Position numbers and translations under genes: made by a program. A DNA stretch of 34,882 bases. Source: an uncultured Collinsella sp. Its GTDB lineage: Bacteria; Actinomycetota; Coriobacteriia; Coriobacteriales; Coriobacteriaceae. Positions 21,390 through 29,662 of this stretch are shown here, one piece after another (position 1 is the first letter of the stretch; each line of letters begins with the position of its first letter). The notes beneath the pieces were generated by a model. It was not told the origin of the DNA. It made no database searches and was given only the letters and a program-made list of their open reading frames with translations. The stretch covers positions 1-34,882 of the forward strand of contig CATYEN010000024.1 of NCBI GenBank assembly GCA_958405565.1. Direction: 5' to 3'.

Positions 21390-22635
21390 CGAGCTTACGG
21401 ACGAGATCAACGCGCTATCTGGAATGGCGCAGCGCCAAGCCGGCGACGCGCTCACCCGCTTGGTGGCCGACTGGGAGGCGAGCGGGAACGGCGACATAGC
21501 GGCGCTGCGAGAGGCGGCCTACGAGGTGATCGAGACGGCTTGCGGCTACTACGCCGACACCGTTGCGGCTGGCCGCGCCGCCGAGTTCTACGACGCCGTG
21601 CGCAAGGCGCAGGACGCGCCCGGGAAGTACGCCGCCGTCGCCGAGTCGCTGCGCGACCCCCAGGCGACGTACGGCTCGGTGAAGGCGTTCATGGCAAGCG
21701 TGGTGAAGCAGGGAGCCACCGACATGTTCGTGGCCGCGTGCGTTCGCCGCCTCGACGCAGAGATCCGCAAGGCCGCGAACATGTGCGTGGCGCACAACGT
21801 CTCCAAAGACCCGGCGAAACCGAGGTACGCACGCGTGCCGTCTGGCGAGACGTGCGGTTTCTGCCTCATGCTCTCCTCGTTCGGCTTCAACTACAAGACA
21901 AAGGAGGCCGCAAGCCACTCGCACCCAAAGTGCGACTGCCGCGTCGTGCCGAGCTTCGGCAAGGGATCAAAGGTCAAGGGCTACGACCCCGACGGCATGT
22001 ACGACAGGTTCAACGAGTGCCTTGACACATTGGGCGGTCGCAACGGGCTGTGGGCGGAATGGGACGCCATGCCCGACGCGGAGCGAGAGGCGTACATCAA
22101 GGCCCACGGAAACAAGGCCGGCAAGGCTTTCGACAGGTACGTGAACAAGCGCATGGTCGAGGAGATCGAACTGCGCGATCCGAAGTGGTACGCATCGGGA
22201 GAACATTCCGGCATCGAGTTTACGGACTCCGCCGTGAAAGGCGAGAAGCTAAAGCGCTGGAAGAAAGACCCCGGCGAAAGAATTACCGCCGAGAAGTTGA
22301 ACGCGCTTGGCTATAAGGCGGAGTTCTGGGAAGACGAATCGCATCTGACAGCACCGAACTCCGATGGGAAGACAACGATTAGCCGAGCGGATTTATCAAC
22401 GGGTATCGAAATCAAGACGATCTACGGAGCTGGGTCTGAGAACACGTTCAAGTCTCACATCAAGTCAATACCCGGCAAGAATGGCGTGAAGCTCACCGTC
22501 GTCGACGTGAGCGAGAACGAAAAGGTGACGGACGAGCAGGCGATAAAGTGGATCAGCAAGTACATGGCCCGCTATCACATCAGCGAGGTCAGGATGCTCG
22601 GGCACGATGGGAAACTCCTGCGAATAAAGAAATAG
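21361..22635 (+). CDS. Head morphogenesis/minor capsid protein with C-terminal nuclease-toxin-like domain
   Basis: 424 aa. Residues 1-200 match phage minor capsid proteins: helices, then SGETCGFCLMLSSFGF (C165, C168) and HSHPKCDCRVVP. The segment to about 280 is a linker. From about 300 a separate domain appears, with ITAEKLNALGYKAEFWEDES, STGIEIKTIYG (Glu350, Lys352) and a final DGKLLRIKK strand. This resembles CdiA-C/polymorphic-toxin nucleases of the PD-(D/E)XK type. Base composition falls visibly in this part, which suggests acquisition. Toxic domains on head proteins are known as phage polyvalent or PBECR-type fusions. No immunity gene follows. Confidence 0.8.
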   Translation: MAEIPRSLLNELTDEINALSGMAQRQAGDALTRLVADWEASGNGDIAALREAAYEVIETACGYYADTVAAGRAAEFYDAVRKAQDAPGKYAAVAESLRDPQATYGSVKAFMASVVKQGATDMFVAACVRRLDAEIRKAANMCVAHNVSKDPAKPRYARVPSGETCGFCLMLSSFGFNYKTKEAASHSHPKCDCRVVPSFGKGSKVKGYDPDGMYDRFNECLDTLGGRNGLWAEWDAMPDAEREAYIKAHGNKAGKAFDRYVNKRMVEEIELRDPKWYASGEHSGIEFTDSAVKGEKLKRWKKDPGERITAEKLNALGYKAEFWEDESHLTAPNSDGKTTISRADLSTGIEIKTIYGAGSENTFKSHIKSIPGKNGVKLTVVDVSENEKVTDEQAIKWISKYMARYHISEVRMLGHDGKLLRIKK

Positions 22636-22682
22636 CCAGCGGCTGCATGTCTCTATAGGTGAGTCAAACAACCCGCTGGCTA
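22633..22682. repeat. Stem-loop at the stop of the head-morphogenesis gene
   Basis: TAGCCAGCGG (22633-22642) pairs with CCGCTGGCTA (22673-22682) across a 30-base loop. The 5' arm includes the TAG stop. There is no T-tract. It may stabilise the 3' end of the transcript or be a scar of the domain acquisition. Confidence 0.6.
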
Positions 22683-22711
22683 ACCAGATTATAACCGCAA
22701 AAAACAGCAAG

Positions 22712-22734
22712 GGCCACCTACAGGTGGCCTTTTT
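22712..22734 (+). terminator. Intrinsic terminator inside the late operon
   Basis: GGCCACC (22712-22718), loop TACA, GGTGGCC (22723-22729), then TTTTT. It separates the packaging genes from scaffold and capsid, so part of the transcription may stop here and the capsid genes may have their own promoter. Confidence 0.85.
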
Positions 22735-22772
22735 CATGCCGAATCTCACGCTCATAAGAAACTGTCGCGGAC

Positions 22773-22838
22773 GGGCCGCACGGCCCAACTGATGACCGTT
22801 GAGCAGCCGCACGGCAGCTCAGGCGTGCCGCACGGCAC
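22773..22838. repeat. Three GCCGCACGGC hairpin repeats before the scaffold gene
   Basis: GCCGCACGGC occurs at 22775-22784, 22806-22815 and 22827-22836. Copy 1 is extended by GG/CC and copy 3 by GT/AC, so the flanks differ but still pair. The last copy is 16 bases ahead of the scaffold ATG. It may be an RNA or DNA structural element controlling scaffold/capsid expression. Confidence 0.75.
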
Positions 22839-22853
22839 GGGAAAGGACGCGAC

Positions 22854-23330
22854 ATGGCAGAAGCAAACGAACCCACGCAAGTGTCGGGAGCAGAAGGCGG
22901 AGATGGCGCCAACCAGGAGCCGCCCGTCGACTACAAGGCGCTGTACGAGGCCGAGAAGAAGCACTCGCGCGAGTGGGAGAAGAAGGCGAAGGCCAACAGA
23001 ACCGCAGCAGCGGCGCTCGAGGAGGCCAACAACGCGAACAAGACCGCCGAAGACCAGATCGCCGACCTCAAGAAGAGGCTCGACGACAAGGAGAAGGAAG
23101 AGAAGCGGTCGAAGATCGCGGCCAAGGTCGCGCAGGAGAAGGGCGTGCCGGCGAGCCTGATCGTCGGCGACGACGAGGAAAGCATGTCCAAGTGGGCAGA
23201 CGACATGCTCGCCGCGTTCAAAAAGCCGCCCGCGCCCAAGGTCGAGAAGCCAGGAAGCTTCCCGAAGCCGAGCGACGGCGACAAATCTGAGCTGCGCGAC
23301 TTCACGCGCCAGCTCCTCGGTAACAACTAG
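22854..23330 (+). CDS. Capsid scaffolding protein
   Basis: 158 aa, highly charged. A disordered acidic start leads to a long coiled-coil (about 30-95, NANKTAEDQIADLKKRLDDK) and an Ala/Lys/Pro-rich C-terminus ending in FTRQLLGNN. This layout and the position directly before the major capsid gene match siphophage scaffolds (DUF4355-like). It would guide prohead assembly and then leave. GGAAAGGACG precedes the ATG. Confidence 0.85.
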   Translation: MAEANEPTQVSGAEGGDGANQEPPVDYKALYEAEKKHSREWEKKAKANRTAAAALEEANNANKTAEDQIADLKKRLDDKEKEEKRSKIAAKVAQEKGVPASLIVGDDEESMSKWADDMLAAFKKPPAPKVEKPGSFPKPSDGDKSELRDFTRQLLGNN

Positions 23331-23349
23331 AGACAAGTAAGGAGCCGAA

Positions 23350-24228
23350 ATGGCTAACGACACCAGCAAGGTCAAGCTCCCGCACAAGGTAGTGACCTCC
23401 ATCATCAACAAGGCAAAGGACACCTCCACCATCGCGGCGCTGTCCCCCAGCACCCCGCAGACGTTCTCCGACACCACCTACATCGTGTTCAACCCGACAA
23501 CCGAGGCCGAGGTAGTTGCGGAGGGCGCGAAGAAGAGCGGTTCCGAGGTCTCCACCACGCCGATCGTCGCAAAGCGCGTGAAGGTAGTCACGACCACACG
23601 CGTCTCCGACGAGCTGCGCTGGGCCGACGAGGACAACCAGCTTGAGATCGTGACCAACATCATCGCCGACCAGACCGCCGCGATCGGCCGAGCGCTCGAC
23701 TACGTGGTCTACCACGCCGTGTCCCCCAAGACGGGCACCGCGCTCGATGGCTACACCGCGCTCACCGCAGGGGCCAACGCCGTAACCGCCTCGGCATCCG
23801 CAGTCGACGACATCGACGCGCTGGCCGACGCGCTTATCGACTACGACATCAACGGCTTCGCGCTCTCCCGCAAGTTCGCCGCAGACCTCCGCAAGCTGCG
23901 CATTCCCGCCACCGGCCAGCGCCTCTACCCGGAGATCCCGCTGTCCCTCAACGTCGGCAACATCGACGGCATCCCCGCCGCGACCTCCGGCACCGTCAAC
24001 GGTCGCCGCTGCAAGACCGACCCTAAGGTGACGGGCATCATGGGCGACTTCTCCACCATCAAGTGGGGCATGGTGCGCGACATGACCTCCGAGATCATCG
24101 AGTACGGCGACCCCGACAACACCGGTCAGGACCTGAAGGGATACAACCAGGTCGCGTACCGCACCGAGGCAGTCCTTGCCTACGCGGTTCTCGACCCCAA
24201 GGCCTTCGCCATCCTGAAGACGGCCTAG
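23350..24228 (+). CDS. Major capsid protein (HK97-like fold)
   Basis: 292 aa. The pattern is that of small HK97-fold capsid proteins: VAEGAKKSGSEVSTTPIVAK (about 56-75), a long helix EIVTNIIADQTAAIGRALDY, and the late segment GMVRDMTSEIIEYGDPDN. There is no prohead protease in the window, and the N-terminus lacks a long delta domain, which agrees with a separate scaffold. AAGGAGCC precedes the ATG. Likely the most abundant virion protein. Confidence 0.92.
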   Translation: MANDTSKVKLPHKVVTSIINKAKDTSTIAALSPSTPQTFSDTTYIVFNPTTEAEVVAEGAKKSGSEVSTTPIVAKRVKVVTTTRVSDELRWADEDNQLEIVTNIIADQTAAIGRALDYVVYHAVSPKTGTALDGYTALTAGANAVTASASAVDDIDALADALIDYDINGFALSRKFAADLRKLRIPATGQRLYPEIPLSLNVGNIDGIPAATSGTVNGRRCKTDPKVTGIMGDFSTIKWGMVRDMTSEIIEYGDPDNTGQDLKGYNQVAYRTEAVLAYAVLDPKAFAILKTA

Positions 24229-24240
24229 GGGGCGGTAACC

Positions 24241-24522
24241 ATGGCGAACCTTGTGCAGAAGTTCATCGTCGAGGACGCATCCAAGGCATCCCCGATCCTC
24301 CCGCAGCACGTCTGCTTCGTGACCGCCGACGGCGAGCCTGTCGGCATCTCCAAACAGGCCGCAAACCCTGGTGCGAACCCGACCATCGCCAAGGTGGTCA
24401 AGTGCCTCGTCGACGCTGGCGTGATGGCCGCGACCTCCGAGGCATCCGAGCAGAAGGCCGGCGAGAATGCCGCGAAGCCGGTTGACTCCGGCAAGGCCGA
24501 AGAGCCTGCCAGCGAGGAGTAG
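24241..24522 (+). CDS. Small head-associated protein, unknown function
   Basis: 93 aa between capsid and connector genes. The first 60 residues form a small beta-rich domain (VCFVTADGEPVGISKQAANP). The last 30 are Ala/Glu/Ser-rich and disordered. The site and size suggest a head fibre, decoration or head-tail accessory protein. A GGGGCGGT stretch precedes the ATG. Confidence 0.65.
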   Translation: MANLVQKFIVEDASKASPILPQHVCFVTADGEPVGISKQAANPGANPTIAKVVKCLVDAGVMAATSEASEQKAGENAAKPVDSGKAEEPASEE

Positions 24523-24526
24523 GCGC

Positions 24527-24925
24527 ATGGAGCCGCTAGCGACCATCGAAGACTACAGGGCGAGGTACGGCAACCCGACTGACGAGGCACGCGCCGCGAC
24601 CCTGCTCTCAGACGCGTCAGACCTGCTCATGAGCGCTTACGAATCAAACGTGGGCGACTACGAGCGCGGCAAGGTAGCCGCCTTCGACCGATCTGCCGCA
24701 GCGGTGTGCTGCCTCGTGGTCAACAGGGTCTTGTCTGCGCCAGCAGCTCTGGCGGGTGCCATGCAGTACAGCCAGGGCGCAGGCGTCTACACGGCCAGCG
24801 TGTCGTACGGGTCTGCCCTCGGCGAAATGTACCTGGGAAAGACGGAGCTGAAGCGCCTCGGGCTGCTCGACCAGCGCATCGGGGCGCTCCAACCGGTTGG
24901 GAGTGATGCCGAATGGGACTCATAA
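24527..24925 (+). CDS. Head-tail connector (gp15-like adaptor)
   Basis: 132 aa. The N-terminus (ATIEDYRARYGNPTDEARAA, then LLSDASDLLMSAY) is the classic start of phage head-tail adaptors that bind the portal ring. A helical middle and a short C-terminal tail follow. ATG 24527 is chosen. Earlier in-frame starts would lie deep in the previous gene. It overlaps the next gene by 13 bases. Confidence 0.85.
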   Translation: MEPLATIEDYRARYGNPTDEARAATLLSDASDLLMSAYESNVGDYERGKVAAFDRSAAAVCCLVVNRVLSAPAALAGAMQYSQGAGVYTASVSYGSALGEMYLGKTELKRLGLLDQRIGALQPVGSDAEWDS

Positions 24926-25251
24926 GCACCGAATCGGTGACGGTCACAACACCAGTGGTCGACTTCGATTCGCTCGGCGAGCCTATCGAGCGCGGCAGCG
25001 TGAACACCGCCATAGAGGGCGTGGTCGTGTGCCCGGGGGCCACGTCGGAACTCGACGCATCGCGCCCCGATGGCACTGATGTCGCCTACACGCTGTGTTT
25101 CCCCAAGAGATTCACCGCATCGCTCAAGGGGTGCCGCGTGAACGTTCGAGGCACCGAGTACCGCGTCATAGGCGACCCGCAGCGCTACGACCCGGAAAAC
25201 ACCCCAGGCGATTGGAACCTCACCGTGGAAGTGGGGCGCACCGATGGCTAA
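24913..25251 (+). CDS. Head closure/head-tail joining protein
   Basis: 112 aa, beta-rich. The phrases GVVVCPGATSELDASRPDGT and RGTEYRVIGDPQRYDPENTP are typical of head-closure (stopper) proteins behind the adaptor gene. It would seal the connector after packaging. It starts inside the adaptor gene and ends 8 bases into the next, in the fixed gene order of siphophages. Confidence 0.8.
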   Translation: MGLISTESVTVTTPVVDFDSLGEPIERGSVNTAIEGVVVCPGATSELDASRPDGTDVAYTLCFPKRFTASLKGCRVNVRGTEYRVIGDPQRYDPENTPGDWNLTVEVGRTDG

Positions 25252-25534
25252 GTGCAAGGTGAAGTTCGAGTGGAAGGGCTGGAAGCGCGGCGGCTATGCC
25301 GAGGTTATGAACTCAGGCGCGGTGCAAACGCTTCTTAAGAAGAAGGCAGACGCCGCAGCGGCATCGTGCAACTCGTCCTTCTCCCGGCACCCCGGCGAGG
25401 GTGCCGGCTACATAGTCCGCAAGTTCAAGGGCAAGCTCGCAAACGGCTTCGTGGTTACCACGGCGACTCCGCACGCCCATGCGAGCGAGCGCAAGCACAA
25501 CCGCCTCAGATCCATGTTCGGAGGCGGTGAGTGA
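25244..25534 (+). CDS. Neck protein (HK97 gp10-like)
   Basis: 96 aa, basic. Small helical core (SGAVQTLLKKKADAAAASCN) followed by a beta part with TATPHAHASERKHN, as in short gp10-like neck or tail-completion proteins where a His-containing segment ends the fold. Supported mainly by order between head closure and tail terminator. Confidence 0.72.
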   Translation: MAKCKVKFEWKGWKRGGYAEVMNSGAVQTLLKKKADAAAASCNSSFSRHPGEGAGYIVRKFKGKLANGFVVTTATPHAHASERKHNRLRSMFGGGE

Positions 25535-25875
25535 TGGACGTGGAGCGCATGGTGGCGCAGCGGCTCATGGACGAGACCGGCATCGAGGCCGTGCTCGACG
25601 TACCAGCTGACAGGCCCAGCGAGTTCATATCGGTGTCGCAGACCGGATCTAGCCGCAGCGGCTGCATCAACCGTGTGCAGCTCGTGGCGCAGTCATGGGC
25701 GAAGACCCGCAGACGCGCCGCAGAGATCGCCGAAGCCGTGGAGCACGCAGTGCCGAGTCTCATGGACGAGGAGTGCGTGTTCGAGGCCACGTGCGGAGAC
25801 ACGTACCGCTGGGACGACCCAGACAGCCGCCAGCGCCGATACCAGACCAACGTAAACGTAACCATTTGCGAATAG
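25534..25875 (+). CDS. Tail terminator/completion protein
   Basis: 113 aa. The start DVERMVAQRLMDETGIEAVL followed by DVPADRPSEFISVSQTGSSR resembles tail terminator proteins that cap the tail tube below the neck. The final strand YQTNVNVTICE fits the same fold. ATG 25534 overlaps the previous TGA (a GTG three bases earlier is possible), and GGAGG lies about 9 bases upstream. Confidence 0.78.
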   Translation: MDVERMVAQRLMDETGIEAVLDVPADRPSEFISVSQTGSSRSGCINRVQLVAQSWAKTRRRAAEIAEAVEHAVPSLMDEECVFEATCGDTYRWDDPDSRQRRYQTNVNVTICE

Positions 25876-25883
25876 GAGCCGAC

Positions 25884-26459
25884 ATGGCACTTTTCAAGAA
25901 AAACGAGACCAAGAACGTCTCGTCCACCAAGGGCGTGAAGGGCGGATACATCTTCGTGGCTCCGGCCGGCACCACCCTCCCCACAGACATCAAGACCAAT
26001 CTCGCCGAAGCCTTCCTCAATCTCGGCTTCATCTCCGAGGACGGCTACACCGAGTCCGAGGAGACCGACGCCAACGAGCTGAAGGATATGAACGGCGACC
26101 TCATGGACTCCGCCACGACCTCGCGCGTGGAGTCTGCGAAGCTCACGCTCGCGGAGATCAAGGCGCAAACACTCAAGGTCATGTATGGCGCCGAAAACGT
26201 GACCGACCTCGATGGCGTTATCACCGTCGAGCACAACGGCAACAAGGACGAGGCGTGGTCGATCGTGCTCGAACTCGTGCTCAAGAACGGTCGCCGCTGG
26301 CGCAAGGTCGTGCCCTCCGCCAAGCTATCCGAGCTTGACGACCTCAAGCTCGCGGTGAGCGAGATCGCCGGGCGTCAGATCACGCTCAAGTACCTGGTCG
26401 ATAGCGACGGAAACACCTGCTACGACTACATCGAGTCGACCGAAACCGCCAGCGCCTAG
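25884..26459 (+). CDS. Major tail (tube) protein
   Basis: 191 aa. Beta-rich tube protein with GYIFVAPAGTTLPTDIKTNL and GFISEDGYTESEETDANELK, a pattern of siphophage major tail proteins, then a helix and EIAGRQITLKYLVDSDGN near the end. AGGAGCCGAC precedes the ATG at 25884. It lies directly before the tail chaperone genes and is expected to stack into the tail tube around the tape measure. Confidence 0.9.
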   Translation: MALFKKNETKNVSSTKGVKGGYIFVAPAGTTLPTDIKTNLAEAFLNLGFISEDGYTESEETDANELKDMNGDLMDSATTSRVESAKLTLAEIKAQTLKVMYGAENVTDLDGVITVEHNGNKDEAWSIVLELVLKNGRRWRKVVPSAKLSELDDLKLAVSEIAGRQITLKYLVDSDGNTCYDYIESTETASA

Positions 26460-26470
26460 GAGGAATGAAG

Positions 26471-26719
26471 ATGACCGAGATCAAGTTTTCCGTCGACGGC
26501 GTTGACGGCGAGTTCGCCGCAGACCTCGACGAGTTGAAGTCCTACAAGACTGTGAAGCAGTTCGCCCGAAGCGGAACCGACCCGGCGGGGATGATGGACG
26601 CCATGGAGCGCATCTTCATGGGCCGCGACGAGGAGTACATCGAAGCGCTCGGAGGCACCTCCTACGACATGCGCCGCCTGTGCGACGCGGCATTCGAGGC
26701 TGCAAAGGCAAAAAACTAA
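26471..26719 (+). CDS. Tail assembly chaperone G
   Basis: 82 aa acidic helical protein (DELKSYKTVKQFARSGTDPA, then GMMDAMERIFMGRDEEYIEA). It coats the tape measure protein during tail assembly with its longer frameshift product. ATG 26471 is preferred, since GGAGG at 26459-26463 would be only one base from the ATG at 26465. The gene ends in A AAA AAC directly before TAA, the site of a programmed -1 shift. Confidence 0.88.
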   Translation: MTEIKFSVDGVDGEFAADLDELKSYKTVKQFARSGTDPAGMMDAMERIFMGRDEEYIEALGGTSYDMRRLCDAAFEAAKAKN

Positions 26720-26759
26720 TAGGCTTCGCCAGCGACCTCGAGAACAGGCGCGGCGAAGC
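26710..26759 (+). promoter_or_regulatory. Programmed -1 ribosomal frameshift signal
   Basis: The slippery heptamer A AAA AAC (26710-26716) is in the zero frame and the stop TAA follows at once. Six bases later an 8-bp stem, GCTTCGCC (26723-26730) with GGCGAAGC (26752-26759), closes a 21-base loop, as expected for a stimulator. The -1 frame is open to 27114. Confidence 0.92.
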
Positions 26760-27114
26760 GATAGCAGACTTCCAGCAGTTCTACGGCATAGCCCTGCCAT
26801 TGGATGGAGCGCCCGAAGACCTCGATCGGATGGCGCTTCTCTGGCAGCACCTCCCCGACAACTCGCGCCTCGCCAAGGCGCAGTACCCGCAACTCAGGTG
26901 GAGCACGACCGACTACATGCTCTGGCGTATCGAGCACCAGCTTCGGTGCATCGCCTGGGGCATGGCCGACAAGAAGGACAGGAGCGCGGAGCCTCCCGAG
27001 CCTATCAAGACGCCGGCGCAGCTCGCAGAGCTTGAGCGCCACCGCGCGAACGCGCTGGAAGCCAAGGAAGAGATAGACAAGATCCTGGGGATAGGGGGGG
27101 AAGATGGCGACTAG
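26716..27114 (+). CDS. Tail assembly chaperone T part, made as GT fusion by -1 frameshift
   Basis: 132 residues in the -1 frame that have no start of their own. Translation from 26471 with a slip at 26710-26716 gives a 214-aa GT protein. The T part begins LIGFASDLENRRGEAIADFQ and ends in a charged helix (LERHRANALEAKEEIDKILG). As in lambda gpG/gpGT, it recruits the tail tube to the chaperoned tape measure. The region overlaps the tape measure start by 11 bases. Confidence 0.9.
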   Translation, partial: LIGFASDLENRRGEAIADFQQFYGIALPLDGAPEDLDRMALLWQHLPDNSRLAKAQYPQLRWSTTDYMLWRIEHQLRCIAWGMADKKDRSAEPPEPIKTPAQLAELERHRANALEAKEEIDKILGIGGEDGD

Positions 27115-29659
27115 TGTCGGGTCGGCCTATGTGTCCTTGATGCCGTCGATGGATGGCTTCGCGAGCAAAATCGGCAAGGAGTTCGGCAGCCAGGGCAACG
27201 CCGCAGGCAAGGCCTTCGGCGACTCCATGACCGTCGGCATCGACGGCGGGGCCAAGAAGTCCTCGGGCATCCTGACAGGGCTTGGAACCGTAGCCAAGGG
27301 CGTCGCCACTGCGGCGGTGGCCGGGTTCACAGCGCTCACAGGGGCCGTGACCGCGATTGGCGGCGCGGCCCTTTCCGCATATGCAGACTACGAACAGCTG
27401 GTTGGCGGCGTCGACACCCTGTTCGGCTCCGCGTCGCAGACACTGCAAGGTTATGCCGCAGAGGCATACAAGACATGCGGAATGTCCGCCAACCAGTACA
27501 TGACGCAGGCCACGAGCTTCGCGGCCTCGCTCGTCTCGTCGTGCAGCGGCGATGTCGCCAAGGCGGCTGACTACGCGAACATGGCCATGGGCGACATGTC
27601 GGACAACGTGAACAAGATGGGTTCCGACATGACAGACGTGCAGAACGCCTACCAAGGCTTTGCGAAGCAGAACTACACGATGTTGGACAACTTGAAGCTC
27701 GGCTACGGCGGCACGCAGGCTGAGATGAAGCGCCTTATCGCCGATGCCAACAAGCTGCGCCAGGAGCAGGGCAAGAACGCCGACCTCACGATCGACAGCT
27801 ATGCCGATGTGGTCGAGGCCATCCATACCGTGCAGGAGAACATGGGCATCACCGGCACCACCGCCAAGGAGGCCGCTACCACGATCAGCGGCTCCATCGG
27901 CATGGCGAAGGCCGCGTGGGAGAACTTCATCACCGGACTCGGGCGCGACGACGTCGACTTCTCGCAGCTCACGCAGCAGCTGCTTGAGTCGATCGGCGCG
28001 GTAGCTACGAACGTGGCTCCGAGGGTTGCGCAGATCGGCAAGGGAATCGTCGAGGCGTTCCCGGTTGTGCTGTCTGGCCTTGGCCCAGTCCTTGGCCCAG
28101 TGCTTTCGGAAGCGCTCGCGACTGCTTGGAACATCGCCGTAGGAGCCTTGGCTGAGCTTGGCATACAGCTGCCGACAGTCGACGCTTCCCAGATAACGGG
28201 GGCGTTCCAAGCGATCGCCGACGCTGCGGCATCCGTCGTAGGCACGTGCAAGTCCGCTTTCGGGAAGCTTGGCGAGCAGATACCGGGCATCTGGGACACC
28301 ATCGTCTCGACTATTGGCGGAGCCGTGACGACGATCATCTCGGCGGTGTCGCCGTTCGTGACGTACTTCGCATCGCAGATGCTGCCCGCCATCGCGTCAT
28401 TTGCATCTGGCGCAGTCGGCGCGTTCAGCGCCGTGCGGCCTGTCATAGAGCAGCTTGGCTCGACGCTGCTGAACGTCGGCCAGGCCATCCTGCCCGTGCT
28501 ACACAACGCCTTCGCGATGATCGTCCCGATCATTTCGCAGGTCATCGGCATCGCCATGCAGCTTTTCGCTGCGGTAAGCCCGCTCGTGTCGCAGGTGGGC
28601 GCTGCGCTCATGCCGGCAATCACGTCTATCGGCACGGCGCTCGCAAACCTCGCCAACGCCGTGCTGCCGATATTGGCTAGCGGCATGCAGATAGTGCTCT
28701 CCGTGGCTCAGATGCTCATACCGGTAATCCAGACAGTGCTGTCTGTAGTTGGTTCAATCGTGTCCGTCGTGATAACGGTGGCAAGCCAGGTGATCTCGGT
28801 CGTGGTAAACGCCGCATCCGTCGTAGCCTCGGCCATTGGCCTCGTCATGTCGGTCGTGAGCGGCCTCGTGACTGCGGTTACCACGTTCATCGGCTCGATC
28901 GTATCCGTTGTCGGCGGCGGGATAGCTACCGTGGTCGCCGCCGTTTCAGGCGGTGTGAACGCGGTAGTGGCGTTCGTCGGCTCGCTGGTGTCCTCAGCGC
29001 TCTCGCTCGTGTCCGGCCTCGCCTCCTCGATCGCCGGGTACTTCTCGACCATGGTGTCTACGATGGCGAACGCGGCGCAGCAGGTGTACGCGGCAGTGAC
29101 GGGTGCCTTCTCGGCGCTCGTCGGCGCTGTGTCTGGCCATATCGGGAGCCTCATGAACACCATTTCCAGCATCCCCGGCCAGGTAATGGGCTTCTTCGCA
29201 GGCGCTGGGTCGTGGCTCGTCGGTTCCGGTCGCGCGCTGATCAACGGCTTCACGCAGGGCATCCAGAACGCAATCGGCGGCGCCCTTTCCGCCGTGTCCG
29301 GCGCCGTCTCGCAGATCCGCTCGTTCTTCCCGTTCTCGCCCGCAAAGCGCGGCCCATTCAGCGGCCACGGTTATACAACCTACTCGGGCAAGGCGCTCAT
29401 GGAGGGATGGGCCGAGGGCATCGGCAGCGGCACGGGGGCGGTCAACTCCGCCATCACGTCGGCGCTAGCCTCCGCGAGCTCGCTTATCGGCTCGGGCATC
29501 ACGGTCGCTCCGTCGGTTGCCGTTGCCGGGGCAGGTGCCGCCGGCACGACCTACAACGTCACGGTCAATGGAGGAAGTGTAAACGCAGACCAGCGGATCA
29601 TGCAGGCGGTTGACGTTCTGGTCTCCGCAGCCAAGCGGTCCGCAGGGTCGGGAAGGTAG
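27104..29659 (+). CDS. Tail tape measure protein
   Basis: 851 aa. It sets tail length and is ejected with the DNA. The N-terminus VGSAYVSLMPSMDGFASKIG and the block MSANQYMTQATSFAASLVSS with LDNLKLGYGGTQAEMKRLI are characteristic of tape measures in Gram-positive siphophages. Residues 300-700 are hydrophobic Val/Ile/Ser-rich repeats with many potential spans. A C-terminal region (SFFPFSPAKRGPFSGHGYTT) is typical. No peptidase or lysozyme domain is visible. It overlaps the chaperone frame at its start. Confidence 0.93.
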   Translation: MATSVGSAYVSLMPSMDGFASKIGKEFGSQGNAAGKAFGDSMTVGIDGGAKKSSGILTGLGTVAKGVATAAVAGFTALTGAVTAIGGAALSAYADYEQLVGGVDTLFGSASQTLQGYAAEAYKTCGMSANQYMTQATSFAASLVSSCSGDVAKAADYANMAMGDMSDNVNKMGSDMTDVQNAYQGFAKQNYTMLDNLKLGYGGTQAEMKRLIADANKLRQEQGKNADLTIDSYADVVEAIHTVQENMGITGTTAKEAATTISGSIGMAKAAWENFITGLGRDDVDFSQLTQQLLESIGAVATNVAPRVAQIGKGIVEAFPVVLSGLGPVLGPVLSEALATAWNIAVGALAELGIQLPTVDASQITGAFQAIADAAASVVGTCKSAFGKLGEQIPGIWDTIVSTIGGAVTTIISAVSPFVTYFASQMLPAIASFASGAVGAFSAVRPVIEQLGSTLLNVGQAILPVLHNAFAMIVPIISQVIGIAMQLFAAVSPLVSQVGAALMPAITSIGTALANLANAVLPILASGMQIVLSVAQMLIPVIQTVLSVVGSIVSVVITVASQVISVVVNAASVVASAIGLVMSVVSGLVTAVTTFIGSIVSVVGGGIATVVAAVSGGVNAVVAFVGSLVSSALSLVSGLASSIAGYFSTMVSTMANAAQQVYAAVTGAFSALVGAVSGHIGSLMNTISSIPGQVMGFFAGAGSWLVGSGRALINGFTQGIQNAIGGALSAVSGAVSQIRSFFPFSPAKRGPFSGHGYTTYSGKALMEGWAEGIGSGTGAVNSAITSALASASSLIGSGITVAPSVAVAGAGAAGTTYNVTVNGGSVNADQRIMQAVDVLVSAAKRSAGSGR

Positions 29660-29662
29660 CCA

